The position numbers and the translations under genes were made by a program. Shown here piece after piece: positions 57,184-64,000 of a DNA stretch of 64,000 bases. Position 1 is the first letter of the stretch, and the number at the start of each line of letters is the position of its first letter. This DNA is from a virus. The notes beneath the pieces are model-generated. The model was given only the letters and a program-made list of their open reading frames with translations, searched no databases and had not been told where the DNA came from. The stretch spans positions 1 through 64,000 of IMG/VR virus record IMGVR_UViG_3300043788_000023; one strand, given 5' to 3'.

Positions 57184-57501
57184 TTAAAACTCCAGATCGT
57201 CGAGGATGTGCGCGAGGAACGCGGCGGGTCTGTCATCCGGTGCTGCTTGGATTGACTCGCCTTGATTAACCTCGTTGCCCACGAGCTTCACGATTCTGTT
57301 GCCCTGCACCTTCCAAAAGTCCTTCGTTGACGGGCACTCGTAGACGTTGCCTGCAACGCGGCGCATCATGTAGCTGTCAATTTCAAACTGCACGTCACGG
57401 GGGATTTCCATCATTGATGCAAAGTGGTTCTTTGAAAAGATGGACTCGTTGGGCTTCTCGCCCTTCAGACCGTGCGCTGTCTTTGAAAATACCTTTTTCA
57501 T
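57184..57501 (-). CDS. Hypothetical protein (105 aa)
   Basis: ATG 57501 follows AAGGGGACATC. The product has MKKVFSKTAHGLKG, a KTA-type element like those in the large proteins, then helical and beta segments (FEIDSYMMRRVAGNVYECPS, FWKVQGNRIVKLVG) and a C-terminal helix (AAFLAHILDDLEF). It is one base upstream of the 739-aa gene. Unrecognised. Confidence 0.6.
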   Translation of the reverse strand: MKKVFSKTAHGLKGEKPNESIFSKNHFASMMEIPRDVQFEIDSYMMRRVAGNVYECPSTKDFWKVQGNRIVKLVGNEVNQGESIQAAPDDRPAAFLAHILDDLEF

Positions 57502-57510
57502 GATGTCCCC

Positions 57511-58392
57511 TTAGCCGTTCTGTCCCATCAGATATGCCGTTGTCTGAAGAGTTGCTCCAGTGACCTTAACGACGCGTATCCACTTCCAAACCAGTCCCGA
57601 AGGGTTCCACAGAGCGCTGACCGTTGAAGCGTTGATAGAGACTTGGGTTTCGGAAAACTGACCGCCAGCAGGAGCAGTCCATGCTGCGCCAGTGAAAGCG
57701 CCTGAGATGTTGACGCCAACAGCCGCGCCGCCAGACTGATCGCTAACAGGCGGAACCCACTGAGTCTGTTGAAATCCGTTGGTCATCGCAAAGCCGGGTT
57801 GATTGATGGGGAGCGCTCCGCTGATTGCGAAGTGCGTAGACTGTCCCGGTCCGAGTGGGTTCACAGTGCCGCCTGGCGTTCCGATGCCGTCAATGAGGCG
57901 CATGGGTTGGTACTGAGGTCCGGTCTGCAATACTTCGGTGTTGGTGACCAGCCCAACGTAGACGTTGTAGCCTGTCACGTAAGGTGCCTGCGCAGCAGTG
58001 GGCGTGGCGGGTGCTACGTAGAGATAATTGCCTGCGAGCACTGCAAGAGAGGATTCGGTAGAGGCCGAGGTCTCGCCCCACTTGGTGACGAACGTGGTCT
58101 TGACGAAAAAGGTCGTGGCGGGAAGCTGGCTGACATCACCCGGAGGTGGGTAGAGATTGAGACCAGTGTTCGCTTGCGGCAAAGATGCGAACTGGCTCAG
58201 TGTGGGAGCCGCACTGGGTGCGCCGATTCCAGTGCCATCAATCGGCGCGTTCGGATCGTTTGAGCCTTCAATAGTGACTGTAGCTTCAAGGTTCGTGAGC
58301 ATCACCGACAAGTTGACGAGGTTGCTGACGTCAATCCATGCGCCGTTGGCGGGAGCGGTGGAACTGAAAATCTGGATGTTTTTTATCTGCAT
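57511..58392 (-). CDS. Beta-rich virion-type protein (293 aa)
   Basis: ATG 58392 follows AGGGGTCAAACGGC. The start IQIFSSTAPANGAWIDVSNL and LEATVTIEGSNDPN is a pattern I associate with phage structural beta-domains. A fibronectin-like stretch follows (TFFVKTTFVTKWGETSAS, YVTGYNVYVGLV). The last 70 residues end in a compact domain (WKWIRVVKVTGATLQTTAYL) typical of such proteins. It is the first gene after the structured intergenic region and is therefore probably part of the late unit. Confidence 0.65.
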   Translation of the reverse strand: MQIKNIQIFSSTAPANGAWIDVSNLVNLSVMLTNLEATVTIEGSNDPNAPIDGTGIGAPSAAPTLSQFASLPQANTGLNLYPPPGDVSQLPATTFFVKTTFVTKWGETSASTESSLAVLAGNYLYVAPATPTAAQAPYVTGYNVYVGLVTNTEVLQTGPQYQPMRLIDGIGTPGGTVNPLGPGQSTHFAISGALPINQPGFAMTNGFQQTQWVPPVSDQSGGAAVGVNISGAFTGAAWTAPAGGQFSETQVSINASTVSALWNPSGLVWKWIRVVKVTGATLQTTAYLMGQNG

Positions 58393-58429
58393 GCCGTTTG
58401 ACCCCTAACCTAACCCCTCACCTACAGGG

Positions 58430-58600
58430 CGTGATAGTTGCGAAAAGCGGTTTCTATTGGTGAAACGGCACGTTCACCGCTGCCAGAGCCGTAAGTAGAG
58501 TCCTGCCGTCCCTTAAACCCGGCTTCTTAGTCGGGTCTCGACGTGAGGCGTGATCCTCCGAAGGGTGCCGGGGCTGGCAGGACGGTAGTCCCGGCATCTA
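58430..58600. ncRNA. Structured intergenic region, possible ncRNA or leader (strand unresolved)
   Basis: This is the largest non-coding stretch in the window (58393-58615). Many complementary blocks occur: AGCGGT/ACCGCT; GGTGAA/TTCACC, which competes with it; CGGCAC (58466-58471)/GTGCCG (58565-58570); ACCCG/CGGGT around 58517-58535; GAGG/CCTC (58545-58558); TCCTGCC (58501-58507)/GGCAGGA (58576-58582); and TGCCGGG (58566-58572)/CCCGGCA (58590-58596). The last two interlock as a pseudoknot. On the minus strand it would be the leader of the 58392 gene; on the + strand it precedes a 51-codon ORF. No known class is assigned. Confidence 0.4.
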
Positions 58601-58615
58601 AACTTGGGTAGCAAA

Positions 58616-58771
58616 ATGAAGCGCCTTGTGCTAAAAGCGCTACTGGTCGTCCTTCTTGGGGTTGCTGTCGGGTGTGCGGTCTACGCTTTCTTCGCTCTTT
58701 GGAGTCTCGTCTACGCGTTCGGCTGGCTCGTTACCACTTTCGTTTACCTGCTCCAAAGCCTTCATCAGTAG
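58616..58771 (+). CDS. Possible small membrane peptide (51 aa), antisense to a nuclease gene
   Basis: The + strand frame (MKRLVLKALLVVLLGVAVGC..., ALWSLVYAFGWLVTTFVYLL) encodes a strongly hydrophobic peptide with a two-Lys/Arg N-terminus, like a small toxin or holin-type peptide. It lies downstream of the structured region and overlaps the 3' end of the convergent endonuclease gene by 132 bases. The ribosome site is poor (TGGGTAGCAAA). Hydrophobic antisense frames opposite charged regions arise by chance, so confidence is low. Confidence 0.3.
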   Translation: MKRLVLKALLVVLLGVAVGCAVYAFFALWSLVYAFGWLVTTFVYLLQSLHQ

Positions 58772-59149
58772 CCCCGGATCGTCCTTGAAGCACTCCATGC
58801 CGCGGTTGCATGTGGTGCAGAGGAGCCGCTTCTGGTAGCCGAAGACGTGGACGTGGGTGTCGCGGTGGTACAGCGTGAGGGAGGCTCCGCAGATGAGGCA
58901 CTTCTTGTCCTGCGTGCGCCAGAGTTCAAGGTAGTCGTTCGGCGACATCCGCCACTTCTGCTCAAGAAGCTGCTCAAAGGCGGCGACCTTAGCCCAGAAC
59001 GACCCGGTGTAGGCGTTGTGACAGGTCTTGCAGTAGTCCTGCCTGCCAGAGGCGGTGCGGCGGTTCTCGCCAAAGGCGTCCAAGGGCAACCACTTGGAGC
59101 ACTTGTTGCACCACTTCTCTTTGTCGTTGAAAAGCCGTTTGCGTCCCAT
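58640..59149 (-). CDS. Endonuclease VII-like protein with altered HNH motif (169 aa)
   Basis: ATG 59149 follows AGGGGTATC. The N-terminus has two knuckles (WCNKCSKWLPLDAFG, YCKTCHNAY), as in mobile HNH proteins of phages. The endonuclease VII core follows: CLICGASLTLYHRDTHVHVF, LLCTTCNRGM and KDDPGLLMKALEQV. The expected VDHDH block reads DTHVH, so catalytic geometry may be lost or changed. A 40-residue acidic/basic tail (ERVDETPKSEES...) is extra. Homing nuclease remnants of this type are mobile in phage genomes. Confidence 0.65.
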   Translation of the reverse strand: MGRKRLFNDKEKWCNKCSKWLPLDAFGENRRTASGRQDYCKTCHNAYTGSFWAKVAAFEQLLEQKWRMSPNDYLELWRTQDKKCLICGASLTLYHRDTHVHVFGYQKRLLCTTCNRGMECFKDDPGLLMKALEQVNESGNEPAERVDETPKSEESVDRTPDSNPKKDDQ

Positions 59150-59248
59150 GATACCCCTGAGGAATCCCCTAATTAAAGAACGGAAGTTAAGATATTTCTC
59201 CGCTATCCGTGCCCTTTGCAGAGGACACTTCCTCCAAGGTTCAATTCA

Positions 59249-61168
59249 ATGGCTAACAACATTGTTCTACAGCCCGCCAGCGCCAATAACGGCGACGCAT
59301 TCGCCCTAACAGGCGTCTCTAGCGTTTACCACCAGCCGTCAGCGTTTCAGCCCATCGGCGTGACTGTCTACAGCACCGCCAGCATCCCGGCGAACGCGAA
59401 CAACGCCCTCGCAGGCAAGGCGCTCGTTATCTCCGGTTTCGCCGCAGCAGGCAACAACGGCACGTTCCTCGTCCTCTCGTCCACAGCGACGACCGTCACC
59501 ACCAACAACGCAAACGGCGTGGTTGTCGTGGCAGCCGGACTCGCATCTTATTCAGCGCCGGGGTTTCCAGTTCATTGGTCATCCAAGATTGAAAAGCTCG
59601 CAAACACCAACCAAGGCGACAACGTCAGCGTGAACCTCGCTGGCGGTGAGACCCTCGTCGCAATCGCATTCGGTCTGAAGAGCCTGTGGCCCTTTGACCA
59701 GCTTCACGGCACGGAACCTTACTACCCGCAATTCGGCAACAGCGCTGGCACCAGCGGCAACTACCCGAATGGTGGCTTCGCCATCGGTGAACTCGCTGGC
59801 TTGAACGACTTCAACGCCAACCCTGTGATTTCGGACAACTCGTCCGTCACTCCTGAGTCGCCGTTTGACGCACAACTCGGTACGGCAGCCAACTACGCAC
59901 TGCTCGCAGCCTCGGGCATCACGAACACTGGCTCTTCCGTCATCACTGGCGGAAACGTCGGATCATTCCCGACCGCGACCATCACGCCTGGTGCATGGAC
60001 CCTGACTCCTCCGGCAGTGGTTGACAACTCCGACGCAGCAGCAGCACAAGCTGCGGTGGTTCCGGCAGTCACCTACTTCAACGGCTTGACTGCAACTCAG
60101 TCCGGTCTCGCCAACCTCTCCACCAACGATGGTGGCGGTGGCGCAGGTGTTTACCACGCTGGCGTGTTCGTCGGCGGCGCACTTGACATCCCGACCAGCA
60201 TCACGCTGGATGCGCAGGGCAACCCGAACGCTACGTTCGTGTTCCGCTCCGCTTCCACCACGACGCTTGAGTCTGGCGCATCCATCATCCTCGCAAACGG
60301 CGCACAGCCGCAGAACGTGGTCTGGATCGTCGGTAGCTCTTTCACCTCTATCTTCGCCGTTACCTCCAATATGGTCGGTACGATCATTGCCCACACGTCA
60401 GTCACGCTGGGCGGGGGAACCTTGAAGGGTCGTGCAATCGCTCAGACTGGCGCGATCACCATCTCGTCGGCGGACAACATCACCGTGTCCAGCATCGGCG
60501 GTAGCGTCAACAACTGGACGCTTGTCGCACACATCAACCTCGTGGACTCGGACTACACCGTTGCGTACCCCTTCTCCGGACCTTTGGCGAATGGTACCCT
60601 GAGTCCGTTCGTGCCATCCAATCCGTACCAGTCCAGCAAGTGGAGCATTGACGGCTACTACCCGAGCCTGTACGTTTGGGTCGCCACGGCTGCAAACGCT
60701 GGGACGTACAACATCAACCTCAACTCCGTTTATCAGAACGGCATCATTGAACCTGCGGACCTCGCGGCTGGCAAGCAGATTTTTGACGGCGGCGTGAACT
60801 TCCAAGTCTTCAAGTTCACGGGCGCTGGCAACCCGGAAGTCTCCTTCGCTATCGGAACGTCATCGGCGGCGGTTGCAACTCCCGGCCCGATCACGACAAC
60901 CGCAGCGAACGGCGACGCCCTCATCTCTATCGGCTTGATGAAGAACGGCAACGTCTTCAGCGCAGGCACGCAGAATGTGGGCGGCGGTGTGGCAACTGGT
61001 GCGGCAATGACCCAGATTTCTACAGGCAAGCTGGTTGGTTCCGAAGCCCACTACATGGTGGAATACGGGACGACTGCTCCTGGTTCGGCTGGTTCCTTCA
61101 ACCCGAACTTCTCTAACCCCCTCGGGTACGAGATGGTCATCGCGTCAATCGGCATCCTGTCCACCTAA
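59249..61168 (+). CDS. DUF3494 ice-binding-like virion or secreted adhesin-type protein (639 aa)
   Basis: ATG 59249 (MANNIVLQP) is preferred to an upstream start because AAGG lies nine bases before it. An N-terminal strand-repeat unit (GKALVISGFAAAGNNGTFLV) is followed by a beta-rich region, then at 208-412 a DUF3494 domain: NYALLAASGITNTG, VITGGNVGSFPTATITPG, ATFVFRSASTTTLESG, NVVWIVGSSF, GTIIAHTSVTLGGG and KGRAIAQTGAITIS. The C-terminal 220 residues are another beta-rich domain (GYEMVIASIGILS at the end). No signal peptide is seen, so phage assembly rather than Sec export is expected. It is a single-gene + strand unit closed by a strong terminator. Confidence 0.8.
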   Translation: MANNIVLQPASANNGDAFALTGVSSVYHQPSAFQPIGVTVYSTASIPANANNALAGKALVISGFAAAGNNGTFLVLSSTATTVTTNNANGVVVVAAGLASYSAPGFPVHWSSKIEKLANTNQGDNVSVNLAGGETLVAIAFGLKSLWPFDQLHGTEPYYPQFGNSAGTSGNYPNGGFAIGELAGLNDFNANPVISDNSSVTPESPFDAQLGTAANYALLAASGITNTGSSVITGGNVGSFPTATITPGAWTLTPPAVVDNSDAAAAQAAVVPAVTYFNGLTATQSGLANLSTNDGGGGAGVYHAGVFVGGALDIPTSITLDAQGNPNATFVFRSASTTTLESGASIILANGAQPQNVVWIVGSSFTSIFAVTSNMVGTIIAHTSVTLGGGTLKGRAIAQTGAITISSADNITVSSIGGSVNNWTLVAHINLVDSDYTVAYPFSGPLANGTLSPFVPSNPYQSSKWSIDGYYPSLYVWVATAANAGTYNINLNSVYQNGIIEPADLAAGKQIFDGGVNFQVFKFTGAGNPEVSFAIGTSSAAVATPGPITTTAANGDALISIGLMKNGNVFSAGTQNVGGGVATGAAMTQISTGKLVGSEAHYMVEYGTTAPGSAGSFNPNFSNPLGYEMVIASIGILST

Positions 61169-61188
61169 GCCTTTTGGCAAACAACGAA

Positions 61189-61219
61189 GGGCGGGCCTAA
61201 AAAGCCCGCCCTTTTTCTT
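61189..61219 (+). terminator. Strong rho-independent terminator
   Basis: GGGCGGGC (61189-61196) and GCCCGCCC (61204-61211) form a perfect eight-base GC stem with a seven-base loop, followed by TTTTTCTTTT. It lies 20 bases after the 59249 gene's stop and is the best terminator in the window. Confidence 0.92.
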
Positions 61220-61346
61220 TTGGATTCTCCGAAAAACTCCAGTATTGGGTATTATTGCAGTGTGAGGGACTACTCAGCCTTCGGGCTACACTTGTCCAGT
61301 ATCCACTATACGCCAAATTTTGCGTAGTTCAAGAGGAAAAGGACAA

Positions 61347-62084
61347 GTGAGCGAAAACACCCCGTATTTTGATAGCATCACATCGGCTCGATCAATGCTG
61401 CTGAACGAAGAAGAGCAGCTTGAAGGCACCACCACAATCAGCCTTGAAACATGCGCTGACATGACAGAGGAAGACATCCTCACCTACGTCATGGAAAACT
61501 TCTCGGAATTCCTGAAGTTCCTCCGCTACCTGAAGAAGGAAGACCAAGAGCTTCTGCTCTCGTACTACCTGCTGAGCAAGACCCAAAACACCCTCGCCAT
61601 CATCCACAAGTCCACGCAGACGGTCTGCTCGTTCCGCATCCGCATGGCGGTCAAGACGCTGGCTTGTTTCATCATGATGGGGGAGCCGACCGTTGACCAC
61701 ATGCACGGCATCCTTGAACAGGCAGGGATGGAAAAAAGTCTGGAGAAAATTGATCTGTCAGAGATCATTGACCTCTACGCGAAGACACGCTCATTCCAGC
61801 GGATCGCAGAAGTCCACGGGCTGCACCGCCCCGACATACGCCGTGCCATGAGCCGGGCGTCCAAGGCGCTCATGGAATCCAAAGACCCGAACGAGCACGC
61901 CCTCGGCGCATACATCCACAGCTTGATTGACAAGGCGAATCCGTCAGGGGTGGGCTACAGCAAGAGGAAGATGCAGAAGTTAGGGCACATCTACAGGGTT
62001 GATCCGCCGCTACTCGGTGAGTTCCGAATCAAGGTGTCAGACCCGGACTTTGACCACATGTTCGTGAGCCGGGCGAACCGCTAG
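61347..62084 (+). CDS. Helix-turn-helix regulator, sigma region 4-like (245 aa)
   Basis: GTG 61347 (VSENTPYF) is chosen because AGAGGAAAAGG lies just upstream; an earlier in-frame TTG has no such site. The protein is helical with two HTH-like units. The first is LKKEDQELLLSYYLLSKTQN with TLAIIHKSTQTVCSFRIRMA, resembling sigma region 4. The second is SFQRIAEVHGLHRPDIRRAM, with SRASKAL as recognition helix. It may be a phage transcription regulator working with the 454-aa sigma-like factor. The 61220-61346 leader holds CAGTAT repeats and a possible promoter (TTGGAT, 17 bp, TATTGG at 61221-61249). Its stop overlaps the convergent gene by four bases. Confidence 0.65.
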   Translation: MSENTPYFDSITSARSMLLNEEEQLEGTTTISLETCADMTEEDILTYVMENFSEFLKFLRYLKKEDQELLLSYYLLSKTQNTLAIIHKSTQTVCSFRIRMAVKTLACFIMMGEPTVDHMHGILEQAGMEKSLEKIDLSEIIDLYAKTRSFQRIAEVHGLHRPDIRRAMSRASKALMESKDPNEHALGAYIHSLIDKANPSGVGYSKRKMQKLGHIYRVDPPLLGEFRIKVSDPDFDHMFVSRANR

Positions 62085-62455
62085 ACTTTTTCTTTGGCGG
62101 ATTTCTCGGCTTCTTCAACCTTCTCAATCAGTTGTTCCGCCATCACTTCGGTCACAATCATCTCAAGCTGGTCGCTCGGAATCTTGGCGTACCAGTTGCC
62201 GTTCCACTGAATAGGCAACGACAGCTTCCGTATCAAGTGACCCAATTCCTGCTCCATCGCATAGTGAAACCCGCAGCCCATGTAAAGCACCTTGGACAGT
62301 TTGCCGATGCGGGGGGCGATGTCGGTCAAGAGCCGCATCTGCATTTCCTCACGCCACTCGTTGTACTTGTCGGCTTCGGCGAGAAGGACGGCAGAATTCT
62401 CACGCCACTTTTCGTAGGTCATTTCCGGCAGCTTCAATTTGTTGTCGTCGCTCAT
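62081..62455 (-). CDS. Helical hypothetical protein (124 aa)
   Basis: ATG 62455 lies six bases from the -10 element of a good promoter, so the transcript may be leaderless. The protein is helical (WRENSAVLLAEADKYNEWRE, RIGKLSKVLYMGCGFHYAME), with a charged C-terminal coil (LIEKVEEAEKSAKEKV). No membrane segment is convincing. Unrecognised. Confidence 0.65.
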   Translation of the reverse strand: MSDDNKLKLPEMTYEKWRENSAVLLAEADKYNEWREEMQMRLLTDIAPRIGKLSKVLYMGCGFHYAMEQELGHLIRKLSLPIQWNGNWYAKIPSDQLEMIVTEVMAEQLIEKVEEAEKSAKEKV

Positions 62456-62461
62456 ACCATC

Positions 62462-62491
62462 AGTATACAGCGAGCGGGGAGGTATTGTCCA
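62462..62491 (-). promoter_or_regulatory. Sigma70-like promoter, probably leaderless
   Basis: On the minus strand: -35 TGGACA (62491-62486), 18 bp, -10 TATACT (62467-62462) preceded by GCTG. The predicted start falls on or next to the A of ATG 62455. It has the same boxes and spacing as 387-416. Confidence 0.55.
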
Positions 62492-62517
62492 GCCCTAAGA
62501 CGTTGAAAACAAGGTTC

Positions 62518-62658
62518 TTAATCTTTGGGGATGCGGAAAATCAGACTCAGGAGGGAGACCCAAATCCAGTCTATCGCAAGGAAGATGCCTAGAACGCAGA
62601 GCACGAGAAAGGCGCAACCGAACGCCAGCAGTAAGTCGGAGAATAGGTTGAACAGCAT
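62518..62658 (-). CDS. Small two-span membrane protein (46 aa)
   Basis: ATG 62658 directly follows the TAA of the 62659 gene (TAAATG). The product (MLFNLFSDLLLAFGCAFLVL..., AIDWIWVSLLSLIF) is two hydrophobic helices with a short polar end (RIPKD). Too short for family recognition; tight coupling is the main support. Confidence 0.55.
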   Translation of the reverse strand: MLFNLFSDLLLAFGCAFLVLCVLGIFLAIDWIWVSLLSLIFRIPKD

Positions 62659-62844
62659 TTATTGAATTGGCTCTACTCGGTACTCTCTCAATAACCCCGT
62701 TATGACGCCGTCTTTACGGTTTTGCTTTCTTGCCCAGCGTTCCGCTGCCCCAAATGTCATAAACTCGGCACGTTTCCCGTTCTTGAGATCGGCGTCGTAC
62801 TCACACTTCATCAGCAGGTTGATCCACACGATCTTGAATTTCAT
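62659..62844 (-). CDS. Small hypothetical protein (61 aa)
   Basis: ATG 62844 directly follows the previous stop (TAGATG). The product begins MKFKIVWINLLMKCEYD and has a basic helix (AAERWARKQNRKDG) before a beta end (LLREYRVEPIQ). It is soluble and basic. Unrecognised. Confidence 0.6.
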   Translation of the reverse strand: MKFKIVWINLLMKCEYDADLKNGKRAEFMTFGAAERWARKQNRKDGVITGLLREYRVEPIQ

Positions 62845-63258
62845 CTAAGCTTTTCTCGTCGGGAAGTCGGTTCTGTTGTCTGGCTTTTCCTTGGGTTTAG
62901 GTTCGCCCTTCTTGGGGGTGGCGAAGTCAATCACCACCACTGACACGGGGATGCCCTGCACTCCAAGGCTCCCTCCGGGGGTTGTTTCCGTTGCGAAATT
63001 GGCGAAGTCCAGAAAGAAGGCGTCCACCGAATCTTTGTGAAGATACACGGTGAGGTACGAATGTTCCTCGCCGTTGAGCAAATCCGTTTCGCCGCAGATC
63101 GCAACACGCACGGCAAGGTGTTCAGACAGCACGTACCGCTTGATCAGTGCCTCTCTCGCCGATAGGAGTTTCTCCATCGTGTGGTCGGGCTGCGACTGCG
63201 CGGCGCAAGAGGAGGTCAGCACCAGTGCTAGGGCAGCGGCTATCAGGACTCTTTTCAT
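62845..63258 (-). CDS. Secreted or lipoprotein-like hypothetical protein (137 aa)
   Basis: The N-terminus is a signal peptide (MKRVLIAAALALVLTSSCAA) with a lipobox-like TSSC, or a signal-peptidase I site after CAA. The mature part is mixed alpha/beta (LLSAREALIKRYVLS, HSYLTVYLHKD, VSVVVIDF) and ends in a Lys/Pro-rich tail (KKGEPKPKEKPDNR). An exported phage protein may act in superinfection exclusion or lysis; nothing more specific is visible. Confidence 0.65.
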   Translation of the reverse strand: MKRVLIAAALALVLTSSCAAQSQPDHTMEKLLSAREALIKRYVLSEHLAVRVAICGETDLLNGEEHSYLTVYLHKDSVDAFFLDFANFATETTPGGSLGVQGIPVSVVVIDFATPKKGEPKPKEKPDNRTDFPTRKA

Positions 63259-63260
63259 GA

Positions 63261-63500
63261 CTACTCCTCCAAAAAGGACTTTAGGGCGAAACTCATGACC
63301 GCGATTAAGAGAAATGCAGCAAGTGCAGCGTACTCGGCGGCACGGTCGGGTGCTACTCCAAAGATAGAGTAGAATACGCTGTAAAGCAAGAAATTAACGA
63401 CCAGTGCGAAAAGCACCAAGATCATCCGGTGAGGGGAACGGACACGGTACGAGACGCTGTGATGTTCTTTGGCGGCGGTTAGGGTGGTGGGTGGCTTCAC
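63261..63500 (-). CDS. Small membrane protein (79 aa)
   Basis: GTG 63500 follows GGAGGTAAC, two bases after the previous stop. Two hydrophobic helices (MILVLFALVVNFLLYSVFYS and YAALAAFLLIAVMSFAL) are joined by a short polar turn (GVAPDRAAE), with a basic N-terminus placing it in the cytoplasm. Possibly holin-like or membrane-accessory. Unrecognised. Confidence 0.6.
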   Translation of the reverse strand: MKPPTTLTAAKEHHSVSYRVRSPHRMILVLFALVVNFLLYSVFYSIFGVAPDRAAEYAALAAFLLIAVMSFALKSFLEE

Positions 63501-63501
63501 G

Positions 63502-64000
63502 TTACCTCCGTCCTACGAACTGCGACTTGAACTGTTTTTCGGCAACGCCATAACGGGCGGTGACGTAGTTGCTGCCGCCGCCAGACTCACGAGAATCCTG
63601 ATTGTACTCGTCGTTGCCGACAATCTCGCCGCCAGTGCCACGAGTCCAGACCACACGGTTGAGGCGGTTGAAGAACTCTCTGCCCATCGCATTAGAACGG
63701 GCACGTTCTACGCTGTGGTTGTTCTCGGAAACCTGCCAAATGACAAGGCGCAAATCCTTCTTGAAGCCGATGCCAGCTTCGTTGCCGACCGGAATGACGG
63801 TCGCACTCTGTTTGAGTGGGGCAAACTGGCTCTTCTTCGGAGCCTTCGGCTTACGGCTGCGCTGCCACGTAAACCCCTTGCCCTCAATTTCTTTCTTCTC
63901 GTTTGGGAAGATGGCGTCCGTAATTTCATAACCACCGTCAACGTCGCCGATGTACTGGCGCATGCTGCCGTTGGTGAGCATATTCTCAAGAGAGGCGTGG
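63502..64000 (-). CDS. Partial hypothetical protein, C-terminal part
   Basis: The frame stays open from the stop at 63502 to the right edge. An internal ATG at 63981 exists, but upstream codons (HASLEN) read on naturally, so the true start is probably outside. The visible 166 residues have RQYIGDVDGGYEITDAIFPN, a basic stretch (TWQRSRKPKAPKKSQF) and LRLVIWQVSENNHSVERARS. The end is Gly/Ser-rich (RESGGGSNYVTARYGV). No enzyme motif is evident; unrecognised. Confidence 0.65.
   Translation of the reverse strand, partial: HASLENMLTNGSMRQYIGDVDGGYEITDAIFPNEKKEIEGKGFTWQRSRKPKAPKKSQFAPLKQSATVIPVGNEAGIGFKKDLRLVIWQVSENNHSVERARSNAMGREFFNRLNRVVWTRGTGGEIVGNDEYNQDSRESGGGSNYVTARYGVAEKQFKSQFVGRR

Noticed and set aside
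58430-58600. Assignment as a glutamine/Downstream-peptide riboswitch, group I intron core or IscB-type guide RNA
   Set aside because: Sequence blocks fit only in part; intron P7 pairing was not found; the nuclease lies on the wrong side for a guide RNA. Kept only as an unclassified structured region.
22460-61250. (C)GCAGTATT near several starts (22473, 25850, 27613, 28738, 40684, 61243) as a phage-specific promoter element
   Set aside because: Except at 22473 and perhaps 61243 no -35 partner was found, some copies lie inside coding frames, and one faces away from any gene. Probably chance.
1-64000. tRNA genes, CRISPR arrays, insertion sequences, attachment sites, inteins
   Set aside because: Looked for cloverleafs in gaps, regular repeats, transposase motifs, duplicated integration cores and intein splice blocks in the giant ORFs; none was convincing.

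Overview
The window looks like part of the genome of a large tailed dsDNA phage (Caudoviricetes), read in two main blocks of opposite polarity. Direct evidence is a complete large terminase gene, long beta-rich fibre proteins (one with an S74 auto-chaperone tail), giant multidomain 'polyvalent' proteins, two endonuclease VII-like mobile genes, sigma-like regulators and tightly packed genes with ATGA/TAATG overlaps. I saw no ribosomal, metabolic-core, CRISPR, tRNA or insertion-sequence genes. The host cannot be named. A LpxH-like lipid A phosphoesterase, a GT-A glycosyltransferase and a polysaccharide pyruvyl transferase point weakly to a diderm host with decorated surface glycans. Shine-Dalgarno sites (AGGAGG-like) are conventional.

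Left block (1-20357, mostly + strand): after a partial minus-strand gene come a 685-aa PPase-like / ART-like / RelA-SpoT fusion, a small SprT-like zincin, and two giant co-oriented ORFs of 2839 and 2652 aa that overlap by one base. Together the giants carry about eight ADP-ribosyltransferase-like modules, three ParB-like modules, four GNAT modules, a 2H phosphoesterase, a zincin, a GIY-YIG-like nuclease, a NUDIX domain, a pol-beta-type nucleotidyltransferase, a lytic transglycosylase and several Cys-His-Asp (papain-like) modules. This is the architecture expected of proteins delivered with the phage DNA to breach the wall and subdue the host. A small gene and a frameshifted Cys-His-Asp peptidase-like gene close the block.

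Middle block (20311-46841, minus strand): conserved hypotheticals, the glycosyltransferase/pyruvyl transferase pair, a SNF2-type helicase, a cluster of tiny Zn-binding or membrane proteins and a PD-(D/E)XK nuclease, then fibre genes (S74 fibre; a fibre with a DUF3494 ice-binding-like domain), other beta-rich virion proteins, the LpxH-like enzyme, a C5 DNA methyltransferase, a sigma-like factor, membrane/coiled-coil lysis candidates, TerL and a holin-like protein.

Right block (46843-64000): four large Zn-motif or coiled-coil proteins (1185, 1345, 166 and 739 aa) that are probably virion or internal proteins, a structural gene, a 247-nt structured intergenic stretch, a degenerate endonuclease VII gene, a + strand unit (second DUF3494 protein with a strong terminator, then an HTH regulator), and a run of small minus-strand genes. 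The last gene runs off the right edge. Module assignments are by eye from motifs; no database search was run.
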